The notes under the pieces: generated by a model
The model's database searches: none
The model's input: only the letters and a program-made list of their open reading frames with translations
Told to the model about the DNA's origin: nothing
Program-made: the position numbers and the translations under genes
Part shown: piece after piece, positions 48,180-57,075 of the stretch
How positions within the stretch are numbered: the stretch's first letter is position 1
Layout of the letters: each line of letters opens with the position of its first letter
Source of the DNA: Fen-1254 sp963778945
GTDB lineage: Bacteria > Bacteroidota > Ignavibacteria > UBA10030
Length of the DNA stretch: 64,000 bases
Assembly: GCA_963778945.1 (NCBI GenBank)
Contig: CAVZWL010000008.1
Span: 186,001-250,000, forward strand
Direction of reading: 5' to 3'

Positions 48180-49638
48180 ATTATGATTCCTTATAAAAAA
48201 TGATACGATCATAGGCCTTTCGTTCGAAAAAGGACGTTTCTATTCGTTTTAAAAATTGCGGGATACAACGGATGGAAATTATTCGACGGTAAAAATTTTC
48301 TTGTACAATAAGCTGTTGCAGTTGGAAAAAGATGGATATGGGAAAAAGACCCGACAGCAAAAATGAGCTTTCCATATATTCTTTGTTTAAATAGTTATAC
48401 GTCGCCATGATGTATTGTATCATCGCTCCATATACTTCCATAATCAATGACGAAGATCACACGATCGACTGCATCTCGATAATGGAGGATGGAGATACGT
48501 TCAGCTTCTTGACAAAACAAAAAGCGGTATCCTGATTTTGCAGTAAAGCTTATGTCGCTCGCTACACATATGTACACTGCCGCATTTCTCTCCTCCTGTC
48601 GGCATCTCTTCAAGTATAAAGCTGCTGCGTTCAGGATGGAGAAATAATCGATAAACCGTACAATTAAACGCATTTTCATCGAATAAGTCAAGATAGAATG
48701 GCCGATGCCCTGTGGCGGAGTCACGCGCGGTCTTATCGATGGAAGATCATTTTTCATAAAGGATTGCATGATCGATTCTCAGGCCAATGACTGCAGATAA
48801 AAAAAATGAACGAATAAAATGTGGATTCAGAAAATGCTTCGGGTAGAGAAAGTTTGCAAATTCTTAAAGATTTCTACAAAAAACATTTGCCTTGAAGAAT
48901 GTAACCGCAACCGGTTCACAGGCTTGCCCGGCGAGTTGTATACGGGGTAGGATGTTGAGTTAGGATTTTAAGACTCTGTATTTGTGCGAACGATGAGAGG
49001 AACTTTTTCGCTTTGTTCCGGTTTTAAAAATTAATGATTTTTTAACATGAATTGGCGGGATTGAAAGCTATCGGGCGGTTGGAAGCAGGAAAGGACCTGA
49101 TCATTTACATTCTCAACGCGTTGTTGTTTGACGTCAGTGCCGTTGTCAGCGACGGTTGCGATATAACAATTATCAGAATGCGAATCGATACCCGATAAGT
49201 ACATGGCCATCCCCTTTGATTATGGATGTTGTTGACTAAGACACTTGAGGTCCCGGCCATTTTAAAGGACCAGAAGCATTCGTCTTCTTTCTGCAATTTC
49301 TATTGCCATTTCTAAAAAATGATATTGTATTCCAAGAGGCGTAAGATTTATAACTGCCGCATAGCGCCGCCGGATCATATACATTCAAACCATTGCATCG
49401 GCAGGAAAAACTCCTTAGACCGGTATCGGCATGAGCCTCATGTCCGGAAAAATTTTACCGAGTATTGGCCATCCGGTGCAGACTATATTGCATTTAATCT
49501 GCCATTCCATTAGCTTTCAACTATTCCGCTTAACAATTTGCATAGGATGCGCCGGGTACGGCAGCAGCGCTGCACATTTTTCATGCCTCCGGTCATGCGG
49601 AATATATGAACCATATCCAATTGTAAAGGGATTTTACA
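48180..49638. other. 1.4-kb stretch without a convincing gene
   Basis: Open frames here (for example minus 48395-48769, plus 49319-49513) have no recognisable domain, no good ribosome site and unusual composition. I see no transposase, RNA gene or repeat in it. It may hold promoter DNA for the beta-helix gene at its left end and decayed sequence elsewhere. Confidence 0.5.
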
Positions 49639-49998
49639 GTGAAACACTATTTTATTTTGATCATGCTTGCCTTTTTTTGCAACGCATGTAAGAAGGACAA
49701 TCTGCCGGATTACAATCTTATTTCTGAACAGATTCTTGCTGTAAAAGATTATACTCCAACACAGCGTTCGCTGATTTTCAATTGGTGCAAAGAACATCAC
49801 ATGGTTATCTACGATGTCGATAGAAGCATTCCGAATCAAAAAGAAAGCATCCAGATTATAGCTGATATTCAAGAGCCGCTGGAGTTCGGCGAACATATTG
49901 CGTTCCTCAAACAAAAACTGCTTTCTGATAATCCAAAATGCGAAATTAGCTGGCGCGGTGAAAATAATATTTATACATTCACATTAAAGATCAGGTAA
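49639..49998 (+). CDS. Small lipoprotein of unknown function
   Basis: The 119-residue protein starts MKHYFILIMLAFFCNAC, a short hydrophobic signal ending in a lipobox-like cysteine followed by KKDN. The mature part has no recognised domain. No ribosome site stands out before the ATG. Confidence 0.6.
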   Translation: MKHYFILIMLAFFCNACKKDNLPDYNLISEQILAVKDYTPTQRSLIFNWCKEHHMVIYDVDRSIPNQKESIQIIADIQEPLEFGEHIAFLKQKLLSDNPKCEISWRGENNIYTFTLKIR

Positions 49999-50179
49999 GC
50001 CGTCCGAATTTTAACGGAAACTCAAGAAAAGCCCGCAGCCGATAATGAGGCATCATACGCATACAAAACATGCTCCTCGTTACAAGCGAAAAATATATAC
50101 TTCACCGCCGCTGTGCTGGCCGGCTGATACAAAATGAAAATAATATCCGGAATTTGTGAATATTTAAAGGTGAACTTGA

Positions 50180-50605
50180 ATGAAAGAAACATTAAAAATC
50201 ATGCCTCTTATGCTGTATTTTTTCATAGGCATCATCTCTTTCATGATGGCATTGAAGAGTGTGTTTTCAAAAAAATATTTGCCTTTCCATGAAAAAGCTG
50301 CCGGCAAACCATGGAATGAAATTGATCGGCCGCTTCAAATCGTCATCTTATCGATTCTAAGACTCGGCGGCTTGGGCTTTTTGATGATGTCGATTTTAAT
50401 GGTCGTTTGTCCTCTTGTCGATATTTTCGCTCCAAGCATATTCTATAAATATTTTATTCCGATTCTTGCTTTCATCTATTGCACGGGACTTTTTGCTAAC
50501 AACTATTATCTCTATAAGAAAACAAAAGCAGATGCACCATGGAAGGGTTCCCTGTATGCAATGTTTGCCGTCATAGCCGGAATTGTTATTTCACTCGTAA
50601 ATTAA
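50180..50605 (+). CDS. Small integral membrane protein of unknown function
   Basis: 141 residues with about four membrane helices (LMLYFFIGIISFMMAL, LGGLGFLMMSILMVV, YFIPILAFIYCTGLF, LYAMFAVIAGIVISL) and a short polar loop FHEKAAGKPWNEIDRP. No family is recognised. It precedes other unrelated small plus-strand genes. Confidence 0.65.
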   Translation: MKETLKIMPLMLYFFIGIISFMMALKSVFSKKYLPFHEKAAGKPWNEIDRPLQIVILSILRLGGLGFLMMSILMVVCPLVDIFAPSIFYKYFIPILAFIYCTGLFANNYYLYKKTKADAPWKGSLYAMFAVIAGIVISLVN

Positions 50606-50637
50606 TTTATTCATCAATCCATTCATCAGAATCAGTC

Positions 50638-50751
50638 ATGGAGAGAGTGTGGGTAAAATTAATTATTCCATTCCTCTTATTAGGGTTTATACATTATGGA
50701 GCATACCATTTTCACTTTTGCCAAAAAAGTCTTAATCTATCCTGTCCTTAA
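50638..50751 (+). CDS. Possible short membrane peptide
   Basis: The open frame MERVWVKLIIPFLLLGFIHY... (37 residues) has one hydrophobic helix. It is unsupported by homology, and could be chance or a remnant. Confidence 0.22.
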   Translation: MERVWVKLIIPFLLLGFIHYGAYHFHFCQKSLNLSCP

Positions 50752-50867
50752 AATATGAACAAAGAATAAATTACTGGTCATATATTTGTGCTTGCGGTTA
50801 AAACGATAAATATTCCGGTGGATGACAGCAAAAAAGCGGAGAAAAGAATTTAAAAGGAGACCAAACT

Positions 50868-51236
50868 ATGGCAGGTGTATACGAACTTCAACATAAAGGT
50901 AAAACAATTCTCTGCATGGATATTTCAGGCCTGCAATCAAAGGACAAACTGGAATTTAAAAATCGCGTCGAACATGCAAAGGAAATCATACGGAAACATC
51001 CCCCCAAATCGCTTTTGGTCATCACAGAAGTAACAAATACGGGATTTGATGCAGCAGTGGCAGGCATCATAAAAGATTATGCGCAGCATAACACGCCCTA
51101 TGTAAAAGCCAGCGCCGTCGTCGGAATAGTGGGATGGTCGAAAATCATATTAACCGCAGTAAAAGCTGCGACGGGAAGAGATTTCTATCTGGCAGATACG
51201 ATGGAAGAGGCGAAGGAATGGCTTGTAAAACAATAA
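50868..51236 (+). CDS. Small STAS-like protein of unknown function
   Basis: 122 residues in a GGAGA-preceded frame. The pattern of alternating strands and helices (KTILCMDISGL, SLLVITEVTNTGFD, ASAVVGIVGWSKIIL) resembles a SpoIIAA/STAS fold, but no signature motif is firm. No membrane segment or signal peptide is present. Its neighbours are unrelated hypothetical genes. Confidence 0.55.
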   Translation: MAGVYELQHKGKTILCMDISGLQSKDKLEFKNRVEHAKEIIRKHPPKSLLVITEVTNTGFDAAVAGIIKDYAQHNTPYVKASAVVGIVGWSKIILTAVKAATGRDFYLADTMEEAKEWLVKQ

Positions 51237-51333
51237 GAGATGAATGTAACTGCTGCATCGTTCGCTTGGCCAAGTAAGATAAAGTGTTGAACGGGAACCG
51301 CTTGTCACAAAGTATTATCGAGAGATATCAATT

Positions 51334-52131
51334 TTGCGGAAAAGAATTTTGACAATACTCCCTTTGGTTCTTCTCTTTTTTATGACTCGTTGTCTTTCTC
51401 AAAAACTTGATCATGCACAAGATGAACAAACCTGGCAAGATTTTGTCAGGACAGTGAAACAACTTCATTCTTGGGATAGTGCAGGATATCCTGCTGAAGC
51501 GCACTCTCTTGCGCGGAAAATGCTCGGCATCGAGGAAGAAAAATATGATTGGGGCTGCGGCCATAAACTGATTGTAGCGGATTCTCCTTTTACTGAAGTA
51601 AGTGTCAAGCCGCAGCAGGACGTGTGGAGGACCGAAGACCAGATATTGATATGCAGCGCAGATCTTTGCGGCGGCGCTCATCCAGAATATGTTTTAGGAA
51701 TGGGCTGGATGGGACCGGCAGGCGGAGTTCTTTGTGTGTATGATTCATCGATGCGAAAACTTGCAGGGATTGATACGTATTGTATTTGGGGTTTGAGCTT
51801 ACGCGACCTGATTCATGATGGAAAGAATGAAATCATTTGTTGGTCAGACGAACACCATGGAACAGGCGAATGGTTTAGGTTTCTTACAATTTATAAATAT
51901 TATGACGGCTTTGGTCTTAAAACCATCTGGCAAGGTGAATTGTATGCTGAAGTGCTAGGCAAAATTGATAAATACGATATAGAGATAAAAAATGAAAAAG
52001 ACAGACCTGCAGTCATTTTAAAAAAGCATGTTATTTCTGAATATAAAATTGATAATGTTGTTCAAAAAAAACAGCTTCAACCGTTAGAAACATACAATTG
52101 GAATTCCAAAACCCGGCACTTTGAAAGATAG
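51334..52131 (+). CDS. Exported protein of unknown function
   Basis: 265 residues, TTG start, with an N-terminal hydrophobic signal (ILPLVLLFFMTRCLS) that may be a lipoprotein signal. The middle (GGAHPEYVLGMGWMGPAGG, NEIICWSDEHHGTGEW) loosely resembles integrin-like propeller repeats, too weakly to name a family. Confidence 0.5.
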   Translation: MRKRILTILPLVLLFFMTRCLSQKLDHAQDEQTWQDFVRTVKQLHSWDSAGYPAEAHSLARKMLGIEEEKYDWGCGHKLIVADSPFTEVSVKPQQDVWRTEDQILICSADLCGGAHPEYVLGMGWMGPAGGVLCVYDSSMRKLAGIDTYCIWGLSLRDLIHDGKNEIICWSDEHHGTGEWFRFLTIYKYYDGFGLKTIWQGELYAEVLGKIDKYDIEIKNEKDRPAVILKKHVISEYKIDNVVQKKQLQPLETYNWNSKTRHFER

Positions 52132-52264
52132 GGCCACAATCGCCTCCTGCATAAAATCTTTTCAATGATCGAAGATAGAAACGGCCTGCATGAATACGGC
52201 CGTTATGAGTACAAAATAGATGTTCTTAGAGGGAACTCAACAAACATATTTTGAGGAGTTTAGT

Positions 52265-52570
52265 ATGAAATGGTATCATTATGCCGCCTGCTTATTGGCA
52301 GGCATTCTCCTTACTAATGCCGTTCCGCATTTTGTGCACGGTATATCCGGCGATAGTTTTCCGACTCCATTTGCGAATCCGCCGGGCAAGGGATTATCCT
52401 CTCCGCTCCTCAATGTTCTATGGGCTCTCGCTAATCTTCTTATCGGTTATATACTTTTGCGGATAGGTAAGGTTTCCCGAACGAATAAATGGAGTCTTCT
52501 CGCTTTTTTTGCGGGTGTCGTCTCTCTAAGCATAGTGTCAAGCATAGTCTTCGCCGATAAAATGCACTAA
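52265..52570 (+). CDS. Small membrane protein of unknown function
   Basis: 101 residues, three hydrophobic segments (YAACLLAGILLTNAV, LNVLWALANLLIGYILL, LLAFFAGVVSLSIVSS). ATG 52265 is preceded by GAGGAG; an upstream in-frame start lacks such a site. No known domain. Confidence 0.6.
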   Translation: MKWYHYAACLLAGILLTNAVPHFVHGISGDSFPTPFANPPGKGLSSPLLNVLWALANLLIGYILLRIGKVSRTNKWSLLAFFAGVVSLSIVSSIVFADKMH

Positions 52571-52679
52571 AAATTTTATTGTCATGCATCATTCTCATGG
52601 TCAAGTACGGATAAAATCATGAGGTTATCGCAGGTATTGGTCGAACGGGGAATATTTCAGGTGATGAGCAGAGGTTGCA

Positions 52680-53189
52680 ATGGATTTTAATCAATACGGT
52701 GCTGTTCTTTTCGATTGGGGGGATACAATAATGAAAGACTTCCCGGGCAAAACCGGGAAAATGTGCGATTGGGATATTGTAGAAGAAATTCCCGGCGCGA
52801 AAAAAACATTAACGGAATTGTCAAAGATAATAAAATGTTATCTTGCCACCAGCGCCGAAGATTCGACGAAAGCGGACATTATTAAAGCTCTTAAAAAAAT
52901 CGAGTTGGACAGATATTTTACCGATATATTCTGCTTTAGAGAGATTGGCTGTAAAAAAACTGACAGCCGGTTTTATACAGGTGTCATAAAAAAATTAAAA
53001 ATCGATGCAGGGAAAATAATTATGGTCGGGAACGATTTGGAAAATGACGTTCTCGTTCCAAAAAGCTGCGGGATAAAAGCGATACTTTTTGATTCCAATA
53101 ATACGTATGATGCGTATCATGGAGAAAAAATAAAACGACTGACAGAATTGCTGCCGGACCGGTTCAAAAAAGGAGAAGTCCATCGATGA
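52680..53189 (+). CDS. HAD-superfamily hydrolase
   Basis: The 169-residue protein has the HAD fold motifs: motif I at the start, FDWGDTI; the nucleophile region is DWGDT rather than the standard DxDxT. A motif II-like stretch is CYLATSAED, motif III Lys lies in CKKTDSRFY, and motif IV acidic residues are in MVGNDLENDVLVPKSCG. Such enzymes are mostly phosphatases with varied small substrates; the substrate here is unknown. Confidence 0.75.
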   Translation: MDFNQYGAVLFDWGDTIMKDFPGKTGKMCDWDIVEEIPGAKKTLTELSKIIKCYLATSAEDSTKADIIKALKKIELDRYFTDIFCFREIGCKKTDSRFYTGVIKKLKIDAGKIIMVGNDLENDVLVPKSCGIKAILFDSNNTYDAYHGEKIKRLTELLPDRFKKGEVHR

Positions 53190-53302
53190 TTATAAATCCG
53201 ATCGTATACTGTCGGCGGTCGCGCAATAGTTGATGTTGCCGGAAAGAATAGAGGTCGAATAGATTGCACTCCTCGGCAAAAAATTACAAAGGAGCATACA
53301 AC

Positions 53303-54706
53303 ATGATACATCCGGGAAGAATAAATCTCAGGTTTCTGATTGCGTCGGCGTTTTTTCTCGTATTCTCCTTGGGCTGTAAAGTCCGCGAAGAAAAATCTCA
53401 TGCTCAAAAACAGGAAATTCAAATCAGCAGAGACAGCCTCAGAAAAGAAATTGAATATGTTTTAAACCGGGAACTGGACCTGTTTTACCCGCTCTGTCTG
53501 GATTCGATGTATGGCGGCTACACCAATCATATAAGTTATAAATGGCAGCTTGAGGATCCGCAGGACAAAATGATTGTCTCGCAGGCACGCCATGTCTGGA
53601 CGCTGTCCAATGCGGCGATGTTCTATCCGGGGAAGAAGGAAAAATATTATGGGTATGCCTCCTGCGGATATAAATTTCTGCGGGATAAAATGTGGGATAA
53701 ACAGTCGGGAGGATTTTTTAATCTGGTCGCCAGATCCGGCGAACCCATAAGTGAGGGCGGAAATTTAATAAAGCAGGCATACGGCAATGCTTTTGCAATA
53801 TATGCGCTGGCCGCGTATTATAAAGCTTTTAAAGATACTTCTGCTTTAGGACTGGCCAAGAAGGCGTTTTACTGGATGGAGCAGCATAGCTATGATCCTC
53901 AATACGGCGGCTATTTTCAGTTTTTGCAAAAAGATGGAACGCCTTTTCCGGACGGTTTCGAATCGACGCCGCCGAAGGATCAGAATTCATCGATTCATAT
54001 TATGGAATCTTTCGCTGAATTGTACGGCGTCTGGCATGACCCCCTGCTCAAGGAAAGACTCGGTTCGCTCTTAAGAATAATACGTGATACAATCGTAACA
54101 CAAAAGGGTTATATGAATTTGTTTTTTCAGCGAAATTGGACTCCGATATCCTACAGGGATGCAAGCAGATGGGAGCGCATGAAGAATCAGGATTTGGATT
54201 ATGTATCGTTCGGGCACGATATAGAAACGGCATACCTTCTGCTTGAGGCATCCGGCAAACTGGGCATTCATCAGGATACGGTTACGCTGAGAAGAGCAAA
54301 GAGAATGGTGGATCATACAATAACAAACGGCTGGGATAATGAAAACGGGGGAATTTTTGACGGTGGATATTATTATAAAGGCGAGGAAAATAAAATAACA
54401 ATAATTAAAGAAACGAAAGAATTTTGGGCACAAGCAGAAGCGCAGAATTCACTGCTTATGATGTCTCAATTATTCCCCGGTGAAAAATCGTTCTATTATA
54501 CTAAATTCCTCGAAATGTGGGAATATAATAAGAAGTATGAGATAGATAATGAATACGGCGGGTGGTACTGGAGCGGACTCGATAAATCTCCTGCTGCAAA
54601 ATATAGGCCGAAGGCAGACATCTGGAAAGCCGATTACCATTCATCAAGAGCAATGATCAACTGCTTGCGCAGACTGGATGATACAAAGATCGATGACTAT
54701 AAGTAG
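53303..54706 (+). CDS. Lipoprotein AGE-family epimerase (N-acylglucosamine 2-epimerase-like)
   Basis: About 467 residues, with lipobox FSLGC after a hydrophobic signal (LRFLIASAFFLVFSLG). The (alpha/alpha)6-barrel of the AGE family is seen from QARHVWTLSNAAMFYPG, through GGFFNLVARSGEPIS and SFGHDIETAYLLLEASGKLG, to KEFWAQAEAQNSLL and the C-terminal GGWYWSGLDKSP with conserved Trp and His (SSRAMINCLR). These enzymes interconvert sugar epimers such as mannose/glucose or GlcNAc/ManNAc. Export of one is unusual. ATG 53303 follows AGGAG. Confidence 0.8.
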   Translation: MIHPGRINLRFLIASAFFLVFSLGCKVREEKSHAQKQEIQISRDSLRKEIEYVLNRELDLFYPLCLDSMYGGYTNHISYKWQLEDPQDKMIVSQARHVWTLSNAAMFYPGKKEKYYGYASCGYKFLRDKMWDKQSGGFFNLVARSGEPISEGGNLIKQAYGNAFAIYALAAYYKAFKDTSALGLAKKAFYWMEQHSYDPQYGGYFQFLQKDGTPFPDGFESTPPKDQNSSIHIMESFAELYGVWHDPLLKERLGSLLRIIRDTIVTQKGYMNLFFQRNWTPISYRDASRWERMKNQDLDYVSFGHDIETAYLLLEASGKLGIHQDTVTLRRAKRMVDHTITNGWDNENGGIFDGGYYYKGEENKITIIKETKEFWAQAEAQNSLLMMSQLFPGEKSFYYTKFLEMWEYNKKYEIDNEYGGWYWSGLDKSPAAKYRPKADIWKADYHSSRAMINCLRRLDDTKIDDYK

Positions 54707-54879
54707 TCTATATCGGTTTCGGCGGTGTCTTTGATTAAAGCTCTAATCGTGAACAGGTAACTTACCTATGCGGATCGGAAAGAGACGCATAAAATTATTT
54801 TATCGACTGAAAGAAGTGCTCAATTGGTCGATATCGTTCGTAAACCTAAGAGTCGGCGTCAGGTGATGGTGATCGATAA

Positions 54880-55062
54880 CAGACAGTTGGAGTCGCAGCG
54901 GCTCTTGTTGCTGAAGAATTAACGGCAGGCAGATACACGCGTCGGTGGAATGCAGCAAAGATGCCGAGCGGGATTTATTTCTACAGGCTTACGGCGAATG
55001 CCGCCGCTTCGGGACGGGCCGGCTCCTATACGCAGACAAAGAGAATGGTTTTGCTCAAGTGA
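54880..55062 (+). pseudogene. Remnant of a T9SS type A sorting domain
   Basis: An open frame without a start codon, closed by a TAA just upstream (54877-54879), encodes the last 60 residues of a T9SS tail: VAEELTAGRYTRRWNAAKMP then SGIYFYRLTAN ... KRMVLLK. The gene body is missing. The region 54707-54879 before it holds nothing recognisable. Confidence 0.7.
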
Positions 55063-55155
55063 ACGCCAAATTCCTCAATCATCGAGGCCGGGAACGGCTT
55101 GCGGGAATACTTCATCTTTAACATGACGGCGCATTGCCAGTCCCTGGAGATCATA

Positions 55156-56832
55156 ATGAAAAACCAGCTTGTCATTTTTTCTTTGCTCATTCTTGTGCTT
55201 CCGGATATTCTGCATTCTCAATCCAAGAACGGCATGGTTGTTTCGGCTGAGCCGATTGCCGCTCAAGCAGGGATTGAAATACTTAAGAGCGGCGGAAATG
55301 CAATCGATGCTGCAGCCGCTGTAGGTTTTGCGCTTGCCGTTACCTATCCGCAGGCGGGAAATATCGGCGGCGGCGGATTTATGGTTATCCGCATGGCAGA
55401 CGGACGGACAACGACGATTGATTATCGTGAAAAAGCGCCGATAAAAGCACGGAAGGATATGTTTCTGGATGACAAGGGGAACTATCTACCGGAAAAAAGT
55501 CAACAAGGGTACCTGTCATGCGGTGTTCCCGGCTCAGTTGCGGGATTGCTGCTCGCACTTGAGCGGTATGGAACGCTGAAAAGAGAAAAAGTACTGCAGC
55601 CTGCAATCGAATTGGCAGAAAAAGGAATGAAGGTGAGCAGGTCTTTAGCACATGATCTCAAATCGTCTCTTCCCCGTTTTATGCCGTATAAATCGACATG
55701 CCGGGTTTTTCTTAAAGGCGGAAAACCGTACCAGCCGGGCGACACACTCTTTCAGCCCGACCTTGCGGCGACATTAAAACGCATCGTATCCGGCGGAACA
55801 GATGGTTTCTACAAAGGTAAAACAGCCGACCTGATCGCTGCGGAAATGCAGAGGGGCAATGGATTGATTTCGTATGATGATCTTGCTGCGTATCGAGCAA
55901 TTGAAAGACCGCCGGTTATCGGTACGTATCACGGATATGAAATAGTTTCTATGGGACCGCCAAGCTCAGGCGGAATATTGCTTATCCAGATGCTCAATCT
56001 CTTAGAACAATACGATCTTACGGTATCAGGATTTGCATCGGCTCGTACGACGGCCTTCATGGCAGAAGCGATGAAGCTTGCCTATGCTGATCGAGCGGAA
56101 TTCCTCGGAGATGCAGATTTCTATCCGGTTCCGACTGCAAAATTGATTTCAAAATCGTATGCGAACGAACGAAGAAAACTCATTGACTCAAACGCAGCGA
56201 AACCCAGCAGCGCTGTTTCACACGGCGCTCTTCAGCTGCAGGAACATAATGAGACGACGCATTATTCGGTTATCGATCGATGGGGAAATGCAGTGAGTGT
56301 AACGACAACAGTCAATGATTGGTTTGGCAGCGGTATCATTGTCGATGGTGCAGGCTTTTTACTCAATACGGAAATGGATGATTTTTCTGCAAAGCCCGGT
56401 TCTCCGAATATGTTCGGTGTGACTGGAAGCGAAGCAAACGCAATTCAGCCTCAGAAGCGCATTCTGAGCAGCATGACGCCGACGATTGTGTCGAAAGATG
56501 GGAAACCATACCTTATCGCCGGATCTCCGGGAGGCCCGACGATCATTACAACGGTACTGCAGGTTATTCTCAATGTCATCGATCATCATATGAATATTCA
56601 GCAAGCGGTTGATGCACCGCGGATTCATCATCAATGGCTGCCGGATACACTGTTGTACGAAAAATCGGGCCTTACAGATGAAGTGGTATTGAAATTGAAA
56701 CATCTTGGATTCAAACCCATCGAAAGAAACGGTACTCAAGGCAATGTCGAAGCTATTCTGATCGATCCGAAAACAGGATTGTATGACGGCGTTTCCGATC
56801 GGCGCGGCAATGGAGCAGCGGCCGGATATTAA
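55156..56832 (+). CDS. ggt: Gamma-glutamyltransferase
   Basis: An exported, self-cleaving glutathione-degrading enzyme of 558 residues. Signal peptide: MKNQLVIFSLLILVLPDILHSQ. The large subunit has GGNAIDAAAAVGFALAVTYP and GNIGGGGFMVIR. The new N-terminal Thr after autoprocessing is in ETTHYSVIDRWGNAVSVTTT, and GSPGGPTIITTVLQ lies in the small subunit. ATG 55156 has GGAGA upstream; a longer in-frame start at 55099 lacks a signal peptide at the right place. Confidence 0.93.
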   Translation: MKNQLVIFSLLILVLPDILHSQSKNGMVVSAEPIAAQAGIEILKSGGNAIDAAAAVGFALAVTYPQAGNIGGGGFMVIRMADGRTTTIDYREKAPIKARKDMFLDDKGNYLPEKSQQGYLSCGVPGSVAGLLLALERYGTLKREKVLQPAIELAEKGMKVSRSLAHDLKSSLPRFMPYKSTCRVFLKGGKPYQPGDTLFQPDLAATLKRIVSGGTDGFYKGKTADLIAAEMQRGNGLISYDDLAAYRAIERPPVIGTYHGYEIVSMGPPSSGGILLIQMLNLLEQYDLTVSGFASARTTAFMAEAMKLAYADRAEFLGDADFYPVPTAKLISKSYANERRKLIDSNAAKPSSAVSHGALQLQEHNETTHYSVIDRWGNAVSVTTTVNDWFGSGIIVDGAGFLLNTEMDDFSAKPGSPNMFGVTGSEANAIQPQKRILSSMTPTIVSKDGKPYLIAGSPGGPTIITTVLQVILNVIDHHMNIQQAVDAPRIHHQWLPDTLLYEKSGLTDEVVLKLKHLGFKPIERNGTQGNVEAILIDPKTGLYDGVSDRRGNGAAAGY

Positions 56833-57050
56833 GAGGACAATTCTATCCATTTTTTAACTGCATTCTTTTTTAAAAACTGATATGGAAATCCATCGAGGTT
56901 ATCCTGAGAACGATAAAAGGGTAAAACTACGTCAAAGGAAAGATTAAATTTTCTGCGACATTCGGCAAATAAAGAAGACCAAGCACGTATCGATGCCTGG
57001 TCTTTCTTCAGCGGCTGCAGCCGGATGCCGGGCACATTTTGACCCGTCAT
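56829..57050 (-). CDS. Hypothetical small protein after the TonB receptor
   Basis: 73 residues (MTGQNVPGIRLQPLKK...), same strand and 26 bases downstream of the receptor. The composition looks protein-like (FDVVLPFYRSQDNLDGFPYQ) but no family is recognised. It overlaps the convergent ggt by four bases. It may be a fragment of a larger protein. Confidence 0.35.
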   Translation of the reverse strand: MTGQNVPGIRLQPLKKDQASIRAWSSLFAECRRKFNLSFDVVLPFYRSQDNLDGFPYQFLKKNAVKKWIELSS

Positions 57051-57075
57051 TCGGACGCAGATGAATTTCTTAATT

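Noticed and set aside
48395..48769. A 124-codon minus-strand frame as a gene
   Set aside because: It has no domain, no ribosome site and no protein-like conservation pattern.
48905..48925. AACCGGTT-like site as a LacI-type operator
   Set aside because: The symmetry is short and imperfect, and no regulator or target gene adjoins it.
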